Of a DNA stretch of 64,000 nucleotides, positions 43,400-51,241 are shown one piece after another. Where the stretch lies: positions 1-64,000 of the forward strand of contig CAZWLN010000011.1 in the NCBI GenBank assembly GCA_964634885.1. Reading direction: 5' to 3'. This stretch comes from DAINRZ01 sp964634885. GTDB lineage: Bacteria > Bacteroidota > Ignavibacteria > Kapaibacteriales > UBA2268. A program made the position numbers and the translations under genes. Each line of letters begins with the position of its first letter. The stretch's first letter is position 1. Under the pieces are notes generated by a model, which saw only the letters and a program-made list of their open reading frames with translations, was not told where the DNA came from and did no database searches.

Positions 43400-45523
43400 A
43401 TGAGTTCATTCATCGATCCCGAAATGCAGGAAATTTTCGAGGGTTTTGTTGTCGAAACGACCGAACTGCTCGACAGCCTTTCGCAGGACCTGATGCTCCT
43501 CGAAAGCCAACCCGACGACCTGGAATTACTTAATAAAATTTTCAGGAGTTTTCACACCGTCAAAGGTACGTCCTCGTTCATGGGATTTGACACCATCGCC
43601 GGCATTACCCACCATGCCGAGGATATTCTCAACAAACTGAGAAAATCGGAGCTTACCGTTAGCCAGCCCATCATCGACGTACTGCTCGAAGTTCATGACT
43701 GGATTGAAACGCTGATGGCCCGTCTGACCGAAGGCGACGACTCTCCAGTCGATTACTCCGAGACAATCCGGATGCTGGAAAAGCTCAAGGACCCGGACTA
43801 TAAACCCGAACAGGAACCATCGGCAGCCCCGCCCGGAGAACAAGCCCTGCCTGAAGAAGAAGCTTTCAACGAAAGTTTCGACGATGGCACCGACGAAAAG
43901 GAATTCAGCGCGCTCGACAGCGTCCTCTCCAATTCCGACATGGTCTCGAAGCCCGGCGACTTCACAGATGAAGAACTGGCTTTGCTCGACGCGGCCTTTG
44001 CTGAAGTCAACTCGGCTTTCCTCGAAGAAAACCTCGCTGCAAAAGAAAAACCTGCCGACGAAGCCGAATCGGGTGAAAGTGTACCCGCATCAGAGGAAAC
44101 ACCCGATCCCGAATTAATGGCAGAACTGCCGGAAGAATCAGAAGAACCTGCCGACGAAGTGCCTGCAGTTGAAGAGCTTCCGGTTGAAAAGAAAAAAATA
44201 CCTGAGACACCGGCTGCACTCACTCCCAAGAAAGAAACACCACCCGCGCAGGCTCAACCCGAAGCGGCAAAAGCCGACGACAAGAAAGGCCCTGTTAAAG
44301 CGGCAAAAGGAGCCGGCGAAACAATCAGGGTGGACGTCGAAAGGGTGGAAACTCTCATGGACCTTTCCGGTGAACTCGTGTTGGGAAGGAACAGGCTGGC
44401 ACAGATTACAGACACAATCGAACAGGAATTTGAAAAGGTCAAGAGTGTACGCGACCTGATGGAAACAACGGCACAGATAGACTTCGTTACCTCCGAGATA
44501 CAGTCCGCTGTAATGAGAATGAGGATGGTGCCTGTGGCAAAACTCTACCAGAAAGCTCCGCGTATCGTTCGCGACCTGTCGAAGGAGTTCGGCAAGAAAA
44601 TAAAGCTGGTAGTCAAGGGTGAAGAAACCGAGATCGACAGGGGCATCATCGAAGAGCTCAACGATCCGCTGGTTCACATGATCCGCAATTCCTGCGACCA
44701 CGGCATTTCTACTCCCGAAGAAAGGGTGAAGGAAGGTAAACCTGTCGAAGGTACTGTAATACTCGACGCCGAACAGGAAGGCAACGCAATTGTCCTGCGA
44801 ATTTCTGACGACGGAAGAGGGCTCGACCCCGACAAACTGAAAGAAAAAGCCGTCTCCAAAGGCATCATTACCGAAGAACAAGCTCAGTTGATGTCGAAAC
44901 GAGAAGCTCTCCAGTTAGTGTTCTTACCGGGCTTCAGTACTGCCGCCAAAGTTACGTCCGTCTCAGGCAGAGGTGTAGGTATGGATGTGGTAAGAACCAA
45001 CATACAAAACCTTAAGGGCATGATCGAAATCGAATCGGAAGTTGGCGTAGGAACAACTTTTGTCATTAAGCTGCCCTTAACACTGGCCATCATCCAGGGT
45101 GTGCTGGTGAGGATTTGCTCTGAAACCTACGCAATACCTCTCAGCTCTGTCGTCGAAATCGTGTCTGTCGATATGAAAAGCATTTATTCCGTCAATAAAA
45201 ATGAAGTGGTCAGGCTCCGCAATGATGTCTATCCCTTAGTCAGGCTCGACAGGGTACTCAGGGTAAACGGCTCGGACCTCGGACTTGAGGGCAGGTACAT
45301 CGTCGTTGTCGGCATGGGCCACCAACGCGTCGGATTCGTCGTGGACGAGTTGCTCGGCCAGCAGGAGATCGTCATTAAGTCACTCGGGGAATACCTGGGG
45401 CACATCAGCGGCATTGCCGGCTCGACAATCCTCGGCGACGGCAGGGTTATTATGATTGTTGACGTTGCGGAACTGGTGCAGTTCGCATTCAGGAACCAGG
45501 GCAATTTGCAGGCTGTAGTATAG
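43400..45523 (+). CDS. cheA: Chemotaxis histidine kinase CheA
   Basis: The 707-residue CheA has an HPt (P1) domain with His52 in FRSFHTVKGTSSFMG. The next 170 residues (about 135-305) are acidic and Pro/Ala-rich and show no recognisable P2 CheY-binding domain. Dimerisation (P3) follows near 310-370. HATPase (P4) has DPLVHMIRNSCDHGI, ISDDGRGLD and GRGVGMDV. The last part is a CheW-like P5. A TDEELALLDAAF segment in the linker resembles the CheY-docking motifs in CheZ. It autophosphorylates and passes phosphate to CheY. A terminator follows the gene. Confidence 0.95.
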   Translation: MSSFIDPEMQEIFEGFVVETTELLDSLSQDLMLLESQPDDLELLNKIFRSFHTVKGTSSFMGFDTIAGITHHAEDILNKLRKSELTVSQPIIDVLLEVHDWIETLMARLTEGDDSPVDYSETIRMLEKLKDPDYKPEQEPSAAPPGEQALPEEEAFNESFDDGTDEKEFSALDSVLSNSDMVSKPGDFTDEELALLDAAFAEVNSAFLEENLAAKEKPADEAESGESVPASEETPDPELMAELPEESEEPADEVPAVEELPVEKKKIPETPAALTPKKETPPAQAQPEAAKADDKKGPVKAAKGAGETIRVDVERVETLMDLSGELVLGRNRLAQITDTIEQEFEKVKSVRDLMETTAQIDFVTSEIQSAVMRMRMVPVAKLYQKAPRIVRDLSKEFGKKIKLVVKGEETEIDRGIIEELNDPLVHMIRNSCDHGISTPEERVKEGKPVEGTVILDAEQEGNAIVLRISDDGRGLDPDKLKEKAVSKGIITEEQAQLMSKREALQLVFLPGFSTAAKVTSVSGRGVGMDVVRTNIQNLKGMIEIESEVGVGTTFVIKLPLTLAIIQGVLVRICSETYAIPLSSVVEIVSVDMKSIYSVNKNEVVRLRNDVYPLVRLDRVLRVNGSDLGLEGRYIVVVGMGHQRVGFVVDELLGQQEIVIKSLGEYLGHISGIAGSTILGDGRVIMIVDVAELVQFAFRNQGNLQAVV

Positions 45524-45555
45524 CTGCTGTAGAACAGAGTACAATACAGTAAAAG

Positions 45556-45584
45556 GGACAGGTTCAGGCCTGTCCTTTTTTTTT
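45556..45584 (+). terminator. Rho-independent terminator of the chemotaxis operon
   Basis: GGACAGG (45556-45562) and CCTGTCC (45569-45575) are perfect arms around a 6-base loop, followed by nine T (45576-45584). It lies about 30 bp after the cheA stop. Confidence 0.9.
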
Positions 45585-45599
45585 CGCTAAGCAGCATTT

Positions 45600-46025
45600 T
45601 TACTACCTGGCCTCGCCTCGGGGAAGGGCAGTCAAGTTCATCAAGTTTATCAAGTTTATCAAGTTTGTAAAGAAAGAAGAAAGAATCCTGCTGCTTCTTT
45701 CTCCTTCCCCTTGGGGAAGGCCGGGATGGGGTTTCTCAGTTAGTAAAGTATGTAAAGAATGCTGAATTCTGAATTCTGAATGCTGAGCCGAGCGCAGCCC
45801 ATTAAGAGTGCCGACTATCCGGTAATATTGCCCCTCAGGGGCATTTTCCTCTTTCAATAGCCACTTCATTTATGGCGTGGGCAAAAAATGAAAGAAACAA
45901 TCTGCTCCTTTTCGAGTGGTTCAAGATGGACTCCACCTGCGAGGTGGAGTCCATCTCGCAGATTGCCGGCTTTCTTTCTCCTTCCCCTCTGGGGAATAAT
46001 TCCCCTGGGGAATAATTCCCTAACA
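45600..46025. repeat. Composite intergenic mosaic repeat, copy R3
   Basis: This copy lies between the convergent cheA (+) and histidine kinase (-) genes. It contains:
- a 9-bp array TTCATCAAG, TTTATCAAG, TTTATCAAG, TTTGTAAAG (about 45637-45672);
- CCTTCCCCTTGGGGAAGG at about 45704-45721, followed by CCGGGATGGGG;
- GAATTCTGAATGCTGAGCCGAGCGCAG at about 45763-45798;
- a GCCACTTCATTTATGGCGTGGGC module at about 45860-45882;
- the hairpin at 45924-45956;
- a tandem CTGGGGAATAATTCCC (two copies, about 45990-46020).
It is non-coding. Confidence 0.85.
45924..45956. repeat. 15-bp-arm hairpin (module of R3)
   Basis: AGATGGACTCCACCT (45924-45938) pairs with AGGTGGAGTCCATCT (45942-45956) over GCG. A second, mutually exclusive pairing is possible: CTGCGAG (45937-45943) with CTCGCAG (45955-45961). 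Confidence 0.9.
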
Positions 46026-46059
46026 AAGGAATGTCAACACACAAACAGGCCTGCAATAC

Positions 46060-47223
46060 CTATTTACTTTCTGTTGCTTTCACCGGCAGCGTAAAGCTGA
46101 ACTTTGTCCCTGCCCCAGGGGCGCTCTCTACCCATATTCTGCCGCCGTGCCTGTCAACGAACTCCTTACACAGTATCAGCCCCAAGCCGGTGCCTTTCTC
46201 GTTGTTGGTGCCAATCCTTGTAAATACCGAATCGATCCTGAACAGCTTGTCGATATCCGACTGGGGCATTCCTACGCCTGTGTCGGAAACTGAGACCAGG
46301 ATGAGGTCCTTTGAGTCCGGGTCGGGCAGGGCAGCAATTGTAATCTTTCCTCCTTCGGGTGTAAACTTGATGGCGTTGGAAACCAGGTTACGCAGAATTG
46401 TGTAAACCATGTTGCTGTCGTAACAGGCAGTCAGGTCTTCATCCACATCAATCTCCAGTGCAATCTTCTTGGCGGCGGCGTTGCCACGAAGCAGGCCTAT
46501 GGAGTCGGTAATATCCACTATGATATTGAATTCCTTTGGATTGAACTCCAGTACTCCTCTTTGGAAACGTCCCCATTCCAGCAGTTCCTCGAGGAATTTA
46601 TACTGGCTGATGAGCGATTCATACAAAGAGCTGACATATTCGAACACCTCACTGTCGCTGAGGTTCTCATAGTCCTTGACCACAACCTCGGCAATGCCGA
46701 GCAGGCTGGAAAACGGGCTTTTCATGTCGTGGGCAATAATCGAAAGGAATTTGTCCTTGTCCTTGTTCAGCTTGATCAGGTCGGCGTTCTGTGTCTCAAT
46801 AATTTTCTTGGTGTGGCTCAGTTCGAGGTGGTTAACCACACGTGCCACAAGTTCCTGGTGGTTGAACGGTTTGGTAATGTAATCCACTCCGCCGACTTCA
46901 AAACCTTTGATGATGTCTTCCTTCTCGTTCAATGCCGTCAGGAATATTACGGGTATATCCTTTGTTTCATCCGATTCCTTAAGTATCCTGCACACTTCGA
47001 AACCATCGATTCGGGGCATTTGTATGTCGAGCAGTATCAGGTCCGGTTTACGTGCCCTGGCAATCTCGATCGCCTGCATGCCGTTGTTGGCGAGAGCAAC
47101 GTTGAAACCGTTGTGTTTCAGGGTTGTACCGAGTACCTGAAGATTCTGGGAGATGTCGTCCACAACAAGTACCCTGGAATTCTTGATGATGGTTTCTTTA
47201 ATTTCTGCATTATTAGGTTCCAT
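46060..47223 (-). CDS. Response regulator-histidine kinase fusion (REC-HisKA-HATPase)
   Basis: The 387-residue soluble protein has a receiver first (about 15-135), with Asp66 in LILLDIQMPRIDGFEV. HisKA follows with His165 in IIAHDMKSPFSSLLGI, then an ATPase domain with NLVSNAIKFTPEGGKIT and the G2 box KGTGLGLILC. There is no membrane span. A kinase of this shape may be controlled by phosphorylation of its own receiver. It begins 8 bp after the 1240-residue kinase ends (its partner upstream) and is likely co-transcribed with it. Confidence 0.93.
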   Translation of the reverse strand: MEPNNAEIKETIIKNSRVLVVDDISQNLQVLGTTLKHNGFNVALANNGMQAIEIARARKPDLILLDIQMPRIDGFEVCRILKESDETKDIPVIFLTALNEKEDIIKGFEVGGVDYITKPFNHQELVARVVNHLELSHTKKIIETQNADLIKLNKDKDKFLSIIAHDMKSPFSSLLGIAEVVVKDYENLSDSEVFEYVSSLYESLISQYKFLEELLEWGRFQRGVLEFNPKEFNIIVDITDSIGLLRGNAAAKKIALEIDVDEDLTACYDSNMVYTILRNLVSNAIKFTPEGGKITIAALPDPDSKDLILVSVSDTGVGMPQSDIDKLFRIDSVFTRIGTNNEKGTGLGLILCKEFVDRHGGRIWVESAPGAGTKFSFTLPVKATESK

Positions 47224-47231
47224 GGCAGCTT

Positions 47232-50200
47232 CTATTCGAGTAATGCAACAAATTCATTAAGTATTAAATTAATATTGTCAAAATTGAATGTCTCACATTC
47301 GATATACAGGCGGTTTGAGTATTCCATCAGCTTCTCGGAATTGCTTTCTTCTGCGATATGCATTATTTCGCCGGCAAATGTTTCAATCTCGTCGATGAAC
47401 ATCGACTGCCTCAACTCCTCAGATCTTTCAAGCCACTTCTCCCTGAGCATCATCTTCAAATCTTCGGCAATGGGAGCGCTTTCTTCGATGGACTCCGTTT
47501 CAGTTTCAGCTTCAGGCCCCGGCGCAGACAGATCATTGAAAGCGATGTGCCTCGCAATCTCGGCAATCAGCAACTGCCTCGAAACGGGTTTGATCAGGAA
47601 GCCGTCGCAAAGGCTTTGTATGTCCTTCTCCTTGGTACCAAGCACAGATGCTGTTAATGCAACGACGGGAATGGAGCTGTATTCCTTACTTTGTTTCAAA
47701 ATGCCTGTTGCTTCCCAGCCGTCCATTACCGGCATCTGCATATCCATCAGAATCAGTTCGGGACGGATGTTTTCGATTTGCCTCAAAGCATCCCTGCCGT
47801 TTTCTGCCTCGATAATGTTCAGGTTCGACGCTTCGAGGAATCCTTTCAGGACAGTCCTGTTCGAGGGTATATCTTCGACGATGAGCAGCGTTTTACCCTT
47901 GAAATCGAGTTTCAATTCCCTGCTTTCGACCATAGGGACATAGGACGCAGGGTCGGCAATTTCTACATCATATAGATATATCTTGAAATTGGACCCTTTG
48001 CCGACTTCACTCTCTACGGCGATATTGCCGTTCATCATTTCAGTAAGCCTTTTGGTAATCGTCAGTCCCAGGCCTGTACCGCCATACTTACGGGTGTTCT
48101 GGCCTTCCTGCTGCCTGAAAGCTTCGAATATCAGGTTCTGCTGATCGGGGGGGATGCCTTTGCCTGTGTCTGTTACCTCGAATACCAGGTCAACGGCACC
48201 GGAGCCGTCCTGGTTTCCGATATTCCTGATGGAGATGGTAATGCTGCCTTCATCGGTAAACTTAATGGCGTTGCCGACAAGGTTAAGAAGGACCTGGCGC
48301 ATACGTGCACCGTCCATTCGTACGGTTTGTGGCACATCCTTTCTAATGTCAATATCAAATGTCAGTCCTTTCTCTTTGATTTTCAGCCCGAATATCTGCT
48401 GCATTTCCTGGCACAGTTCAGAGAGGTTGACCGTTTCGAGACGAAGCTCGAGCCTGCCGGACTCAATCTTCGACAGGTCGAGAATATCATTAATGAGAGT
48501 CAGCAGGTTCTCTCCGCCGATTCTTATGCCCTGCAGGTATTCCCTGTAAACCGGATCGGGGATGTGTTCCATCAGCAGTTCCGAGAAGCCGAGAATAGCA
48601 TTCATCGGAGTCCTGATCTCATGGCTCATATTGGCTAAGAATTCGGACTTTGCTTTGTTCGCAGTGTCGGCCATTACTTTTGCCCTGCGCAGGAACTCTT
48701 CCTGCTGTGAGCGTTTGATCGAGGCGGCAATGGCGCCGGCAAACATCCTGTAAATGGATATATATGTTTCGGACATTATATATTCAATATTGCAGTCATT
48801 AAAGCCGATGATACCCCAAAATTCATTGTCTATGAAGATGGGCAGGACAATGACGGAGTTAAGGCCGTGTTTCAGCAGCATATTTTCCAGTTTCCTGTTG
48901 GCTGACAGATTGCCTATGCTTCCGTAGAGTACCGTATCCTGCTTCAATTCGTCGAAGAAAGAAAAGCAGAGGCCCGACGGGATCCTGTCGGATGCTGTGT
49001 TGGCGTCGCCGCTGCTGTTTGAAAGTGTGGAACAGAAAATTTTCGGGGAAGAGTCTTCACTCTCATTTGACTTTTTATTCTCATAAACATAGGAGCAATC
49101 GGCGCCGATTGTCCTGCTGACAACAGACAACGCTTCAGACAGGGATTCGTTGATTTCACTTTTAATCAGCAGAAGGTTACCGGCGTTGGCAACAGCGCTG
49201 AGGAGTTTGTCTTTGTGTTCCAGCTCTTCCTCGGTTTTCTTTCGTACAGTAATCTCATTCTGCAATTCCCAGCTTTTCCATTCCATTTCATTAGCATACT
49301 GCTGGATTTTCTTCTGGTTCATGATTCTGTCGGAGATGTCCCTGTTAATTCCTCTGTACCCCCTCAGAACGCCGGCTTCGTCGATGATGGGGCTGCCGTT
49401 TGTTTCAATGAACCTTTCTTTCCCCGACGAGTCGATCATCCTGCTCTCGTACGAGTTGATCCACTGCTGGTATTTCTTCGAACTGTTCAGGTACTCCCCA
49501 ACACGGAAAGCTTCCTGGGCAGCCATGAAATCGAAAGGCTTCCTGCCAAGTACTTCTTCGGCGTCATAGCCCAGAATGTCAGACACCTGTGGGCTGGAAT
49601 AGACATAGATATCATCGCTGTCGATCTCCCATACCCATTCATTAATATTTTCAACTAAGGACCTGTACTTCGACACGCTCTGCCTCACAGCGTCGATGAA
49701 GTTCTTTCTTTCGGTAATATCCTGTGCGATGCCGGCAATTCTGGCAATATCGTGAGACTCGCTGTAAATGGGGAACATTCTGACCCACAGCCACCGGATC
49801 TCCCTGTCCGGCTTGACGATGCGAATTTCGTCGTCGAACAGGCCGTCGCGGAGGAAGGACTGGGAGTTGAGCTTCCTGAATACTTTGGGTTTGTCCTTCC
49901 TGTAAATGAAATTGAAGATGCTGCTGTTGTTTTCGTACAGGTCATCTATGTTGTGCCCGACAATTTTCGTGAAGGACGGATTGATGTACAGTATCTTATC
50001 CTTCGTCATCAGCCAGAAAATCTCATCTACGTTCTCTGCAAGTTGCCTGAATCTTTCCTCGCTGTCCCTGATGGCTTCTTCGGCTTCTTTCTTTTCGGTA
50101 ATATCCTTGCAGAAAATCAGGTATTCATCGTCTGAGATACGTGTTGCTTCAGAAGATACATAGACCGAGGATTTGTCTTTCCTGATCAGGTAATACTCCG

Positions 50201-50954
50201 CCTTAGCGCTGCCGGTACTGATTAAGGCCTGGAAATGCTCTATTCCCAGGTATCTTGTACCGTCATAGAGAAGTGTCTCGAAGTCCTTGGCTTCCAGTTC
50301 AGCCTTGTCATAGCCTGTCAGTATTGAGGCCGCCCTGTTAACGAGCCTGAAACGCCCGCTTTTGTCGATTATGAATATGGCGTCGAGAGCGTTTTCGATA
50401 TATGACCTTAGCTTTTCTTCACTGTTCCTGAGCTTACTTTCGATTATCTTTCTGTGGGTAATGTCTCTTTCAATTCCCATGATGCCGACGATGTCCCCGG
50501 TATAATCCCTGATGGGTGTTTTGTATTTCTCTACCCAGATGTAGCCGTACTGGCTGTCGAGCGCTTCTTCGATGAGGATGTCAACGCCGTTGTTCATTAT
50601 CTGGATCTCTTCTTCCCGGTATTTTTGTGCAATAACATAATCACAGAGGTCCCTGTCGGTTTTACCGACAATATTCTCCGGGGCCTGGTCGTAGAAATCG
50701 CAGTAGGATTTATTAACAGCTACATATCTGCCGTTTTTGTCCTTGACCCAGGCAATGAAAGGGAGGAAAGAAAGCAGCCTTGCCGTGTTGGAAGGGTCCA
50801 GATCGGCTTGTCCTTTCGGCTGGGGAAAACCCCTTGCCGAAGCCTGTAGATCAGCTGTAGCCTTCAGTTCTTCCAATTTCCGAAAGACAAGGTCCCTGTC
50901 GGTACTGCCGTCTTTCAGCAATTCAATGACCTCATCTATTCGGGCTTCTATCAT
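47232..50954 (-). CDS. Large PAS-GAF hybrid histidine kinase with receiver and HPt-like tail
   Basis: The 1240-residue protein has about four PAS domains in tandem (roughly 50-160, 170-285, 290-415 and 420-545, for example FLPFIAWVKDKNGRYVAVN and NALDAIFIIDKSGRFRLVN). A GAF-like domain lies at about 570-725 (VIVLPIFIDNEFWGIIGF). HisKA has FLANMSHEIRTPMNAILG, HATPase has NLVGNAIKFTDEGSIT and TGLGLTITKR, and a receiver has ILMDMQMPVMDGWEAT. The last 90 residues resemble a helical HPt domain but show no obvious phospho-histidine. The ATG at 50954 with GGAGAG upstream is preferred over an earlier TTG. It is probably a cytoplasmic multi-input sensor. Confidence 0.92.
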   Translation of the reverse strand: MIEARIDEVIELLKDGSTDRDLVFRKLEELKATADLQASARGFPQPKGQADLDPSNTARLLSFLPFIAWVKDKNGRYVAVNKSYCDFYDQAPENIVGKTDRDLCDYVIAQKYREEEIQIMNNGVDILIEEALDSQYGYIWVEKYKTPIRDYTGDIVGIMGIERDITHRKIIESKLRNSEEKLRSYIENALDAIFIIDKSGRFRLVNRAASILTGYDKAELEAKDFETLLYDGTRYLGIEHFQALISTGSAKAEYYLIRKDKSSVYVSSEATRISDDEYLIFCKDITEKKEAEEAIRDSEERFRQLAENVDEIFWLMTKDKILYINPSFTKIVGHNIDDLYENNSSIFNFIYRKDKPKVFRKLNSQSFLRDGLFDDEIRIVKPDREIRWLWVRMFPIYSESHDIARIAGIAQDITERKNFIDAVRQSVSKYRSLVENINEWVWEIDSDDIYVYSSPQVSDILGYDAEEVLGRKPFDFMAAQEAFRVGEYLNSSKKYQQWINSYESRMIDSSGKERFIETNGSPIIDEAGVLRGYRGINRDISDRIMNQKKIQQYANEMEWKSWELQNEITVRKKTEEELEHKDKLLSAVANAGNLLLIKSEINESLSEALSVVSRTIGADCSYVYENKKSNESEDSSPKIFCSTLSNSSGDANTASDRIPSGLCFSFFDELKQDTVLYGSIGNLSANRKLENMLLKHGLNSVIVLPIFIDNEFWGIIGFNDCNIEYIMSETYISIYRMFAGAIAASIKRSQQEEFLRRAKVMADTANKAKSEFLANMSHEIRTPMNAILGFSELLMEHIPDPVYREYLQGIRIGGENLLTLINDILDLSKIESGRLELRLETVNLSELCQEMQQIFGLKIKEKGLTFDIDIRKDVPQTVRMDGARMRQVLLNLVGNAIKFTDEGSITISIRNIGNQDGSGAVDLVFEVTDTGKGIPPDQQNLIFEAFRQQEGQNTRKYGGTGLGLTITKRLTEMMNGNIAVESEVGKGSNFKIYLYDVEIADPASYVPMVESRELKLDFKGKTLLIVEDIPSNRTVLKGFLEASNLNIIEAENGRDALRQIENIRPELILMDMQMPVMDGWEATGILKQSKEYSSIPVVALTASVLGTKEKDIQSLCDGFLIKPVSRQLLIAEIARHIAFNDLSAPGPEAETETESIEESAPIAEDLKMMLREKWLERSEELRQSMFIDEIETFAGEIMHIAEESNSEKLMEYSNRLYIECETFNFDNINLILNEFVALLE

Positions 50955-51241
50955 TAACTCTCCGAAAAAAAACAAAAGCGGCTCTTGAAACCAAGCCTTC
51001 TATTATCTCCCACTATTAGATTATCTGAGTTTCAAATATATTAATCTATTTCAAATAACCCACATTACTTTTCATACAAATATCGGTTTTGATATTGTAA
51101 TCTTAATACTCATCAACATAATGCCAAAATTAATAATAAATTTATATAAGTGCCGATAATATTTATTGGTATAGTTTTTTCTTAACATATATCGATGGTA
51201 ATAATTTACCATGAGTAATGTTCAATATTATTGAAAATTAG
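50955..51241. other. 287-bp divergent leader
   Basis: No gene is seen. It contains CCGATAATAT at 51153-51162 and a palindrome at 51195-51212, both upstream of the SBBP gene. Confidence 0.5.
51195..51212. promoter_or_regulatory. 7-bp palindrome before the SBBP-repeat gene
   Basis: ATGGTAA (51195-51201) and TTACCAT (51206-51212) are perfect arms around TAAT, centred about 38 bp upstream of the start codon. This is operator-like, but no cognate regulator is evident. Confidence 0.45.

Noticed and set aside
46561..47943. 460-codon plus-strand open frame
   Set aside because: It is antisense to two well-supported histidine kinases and has no domain of its own.
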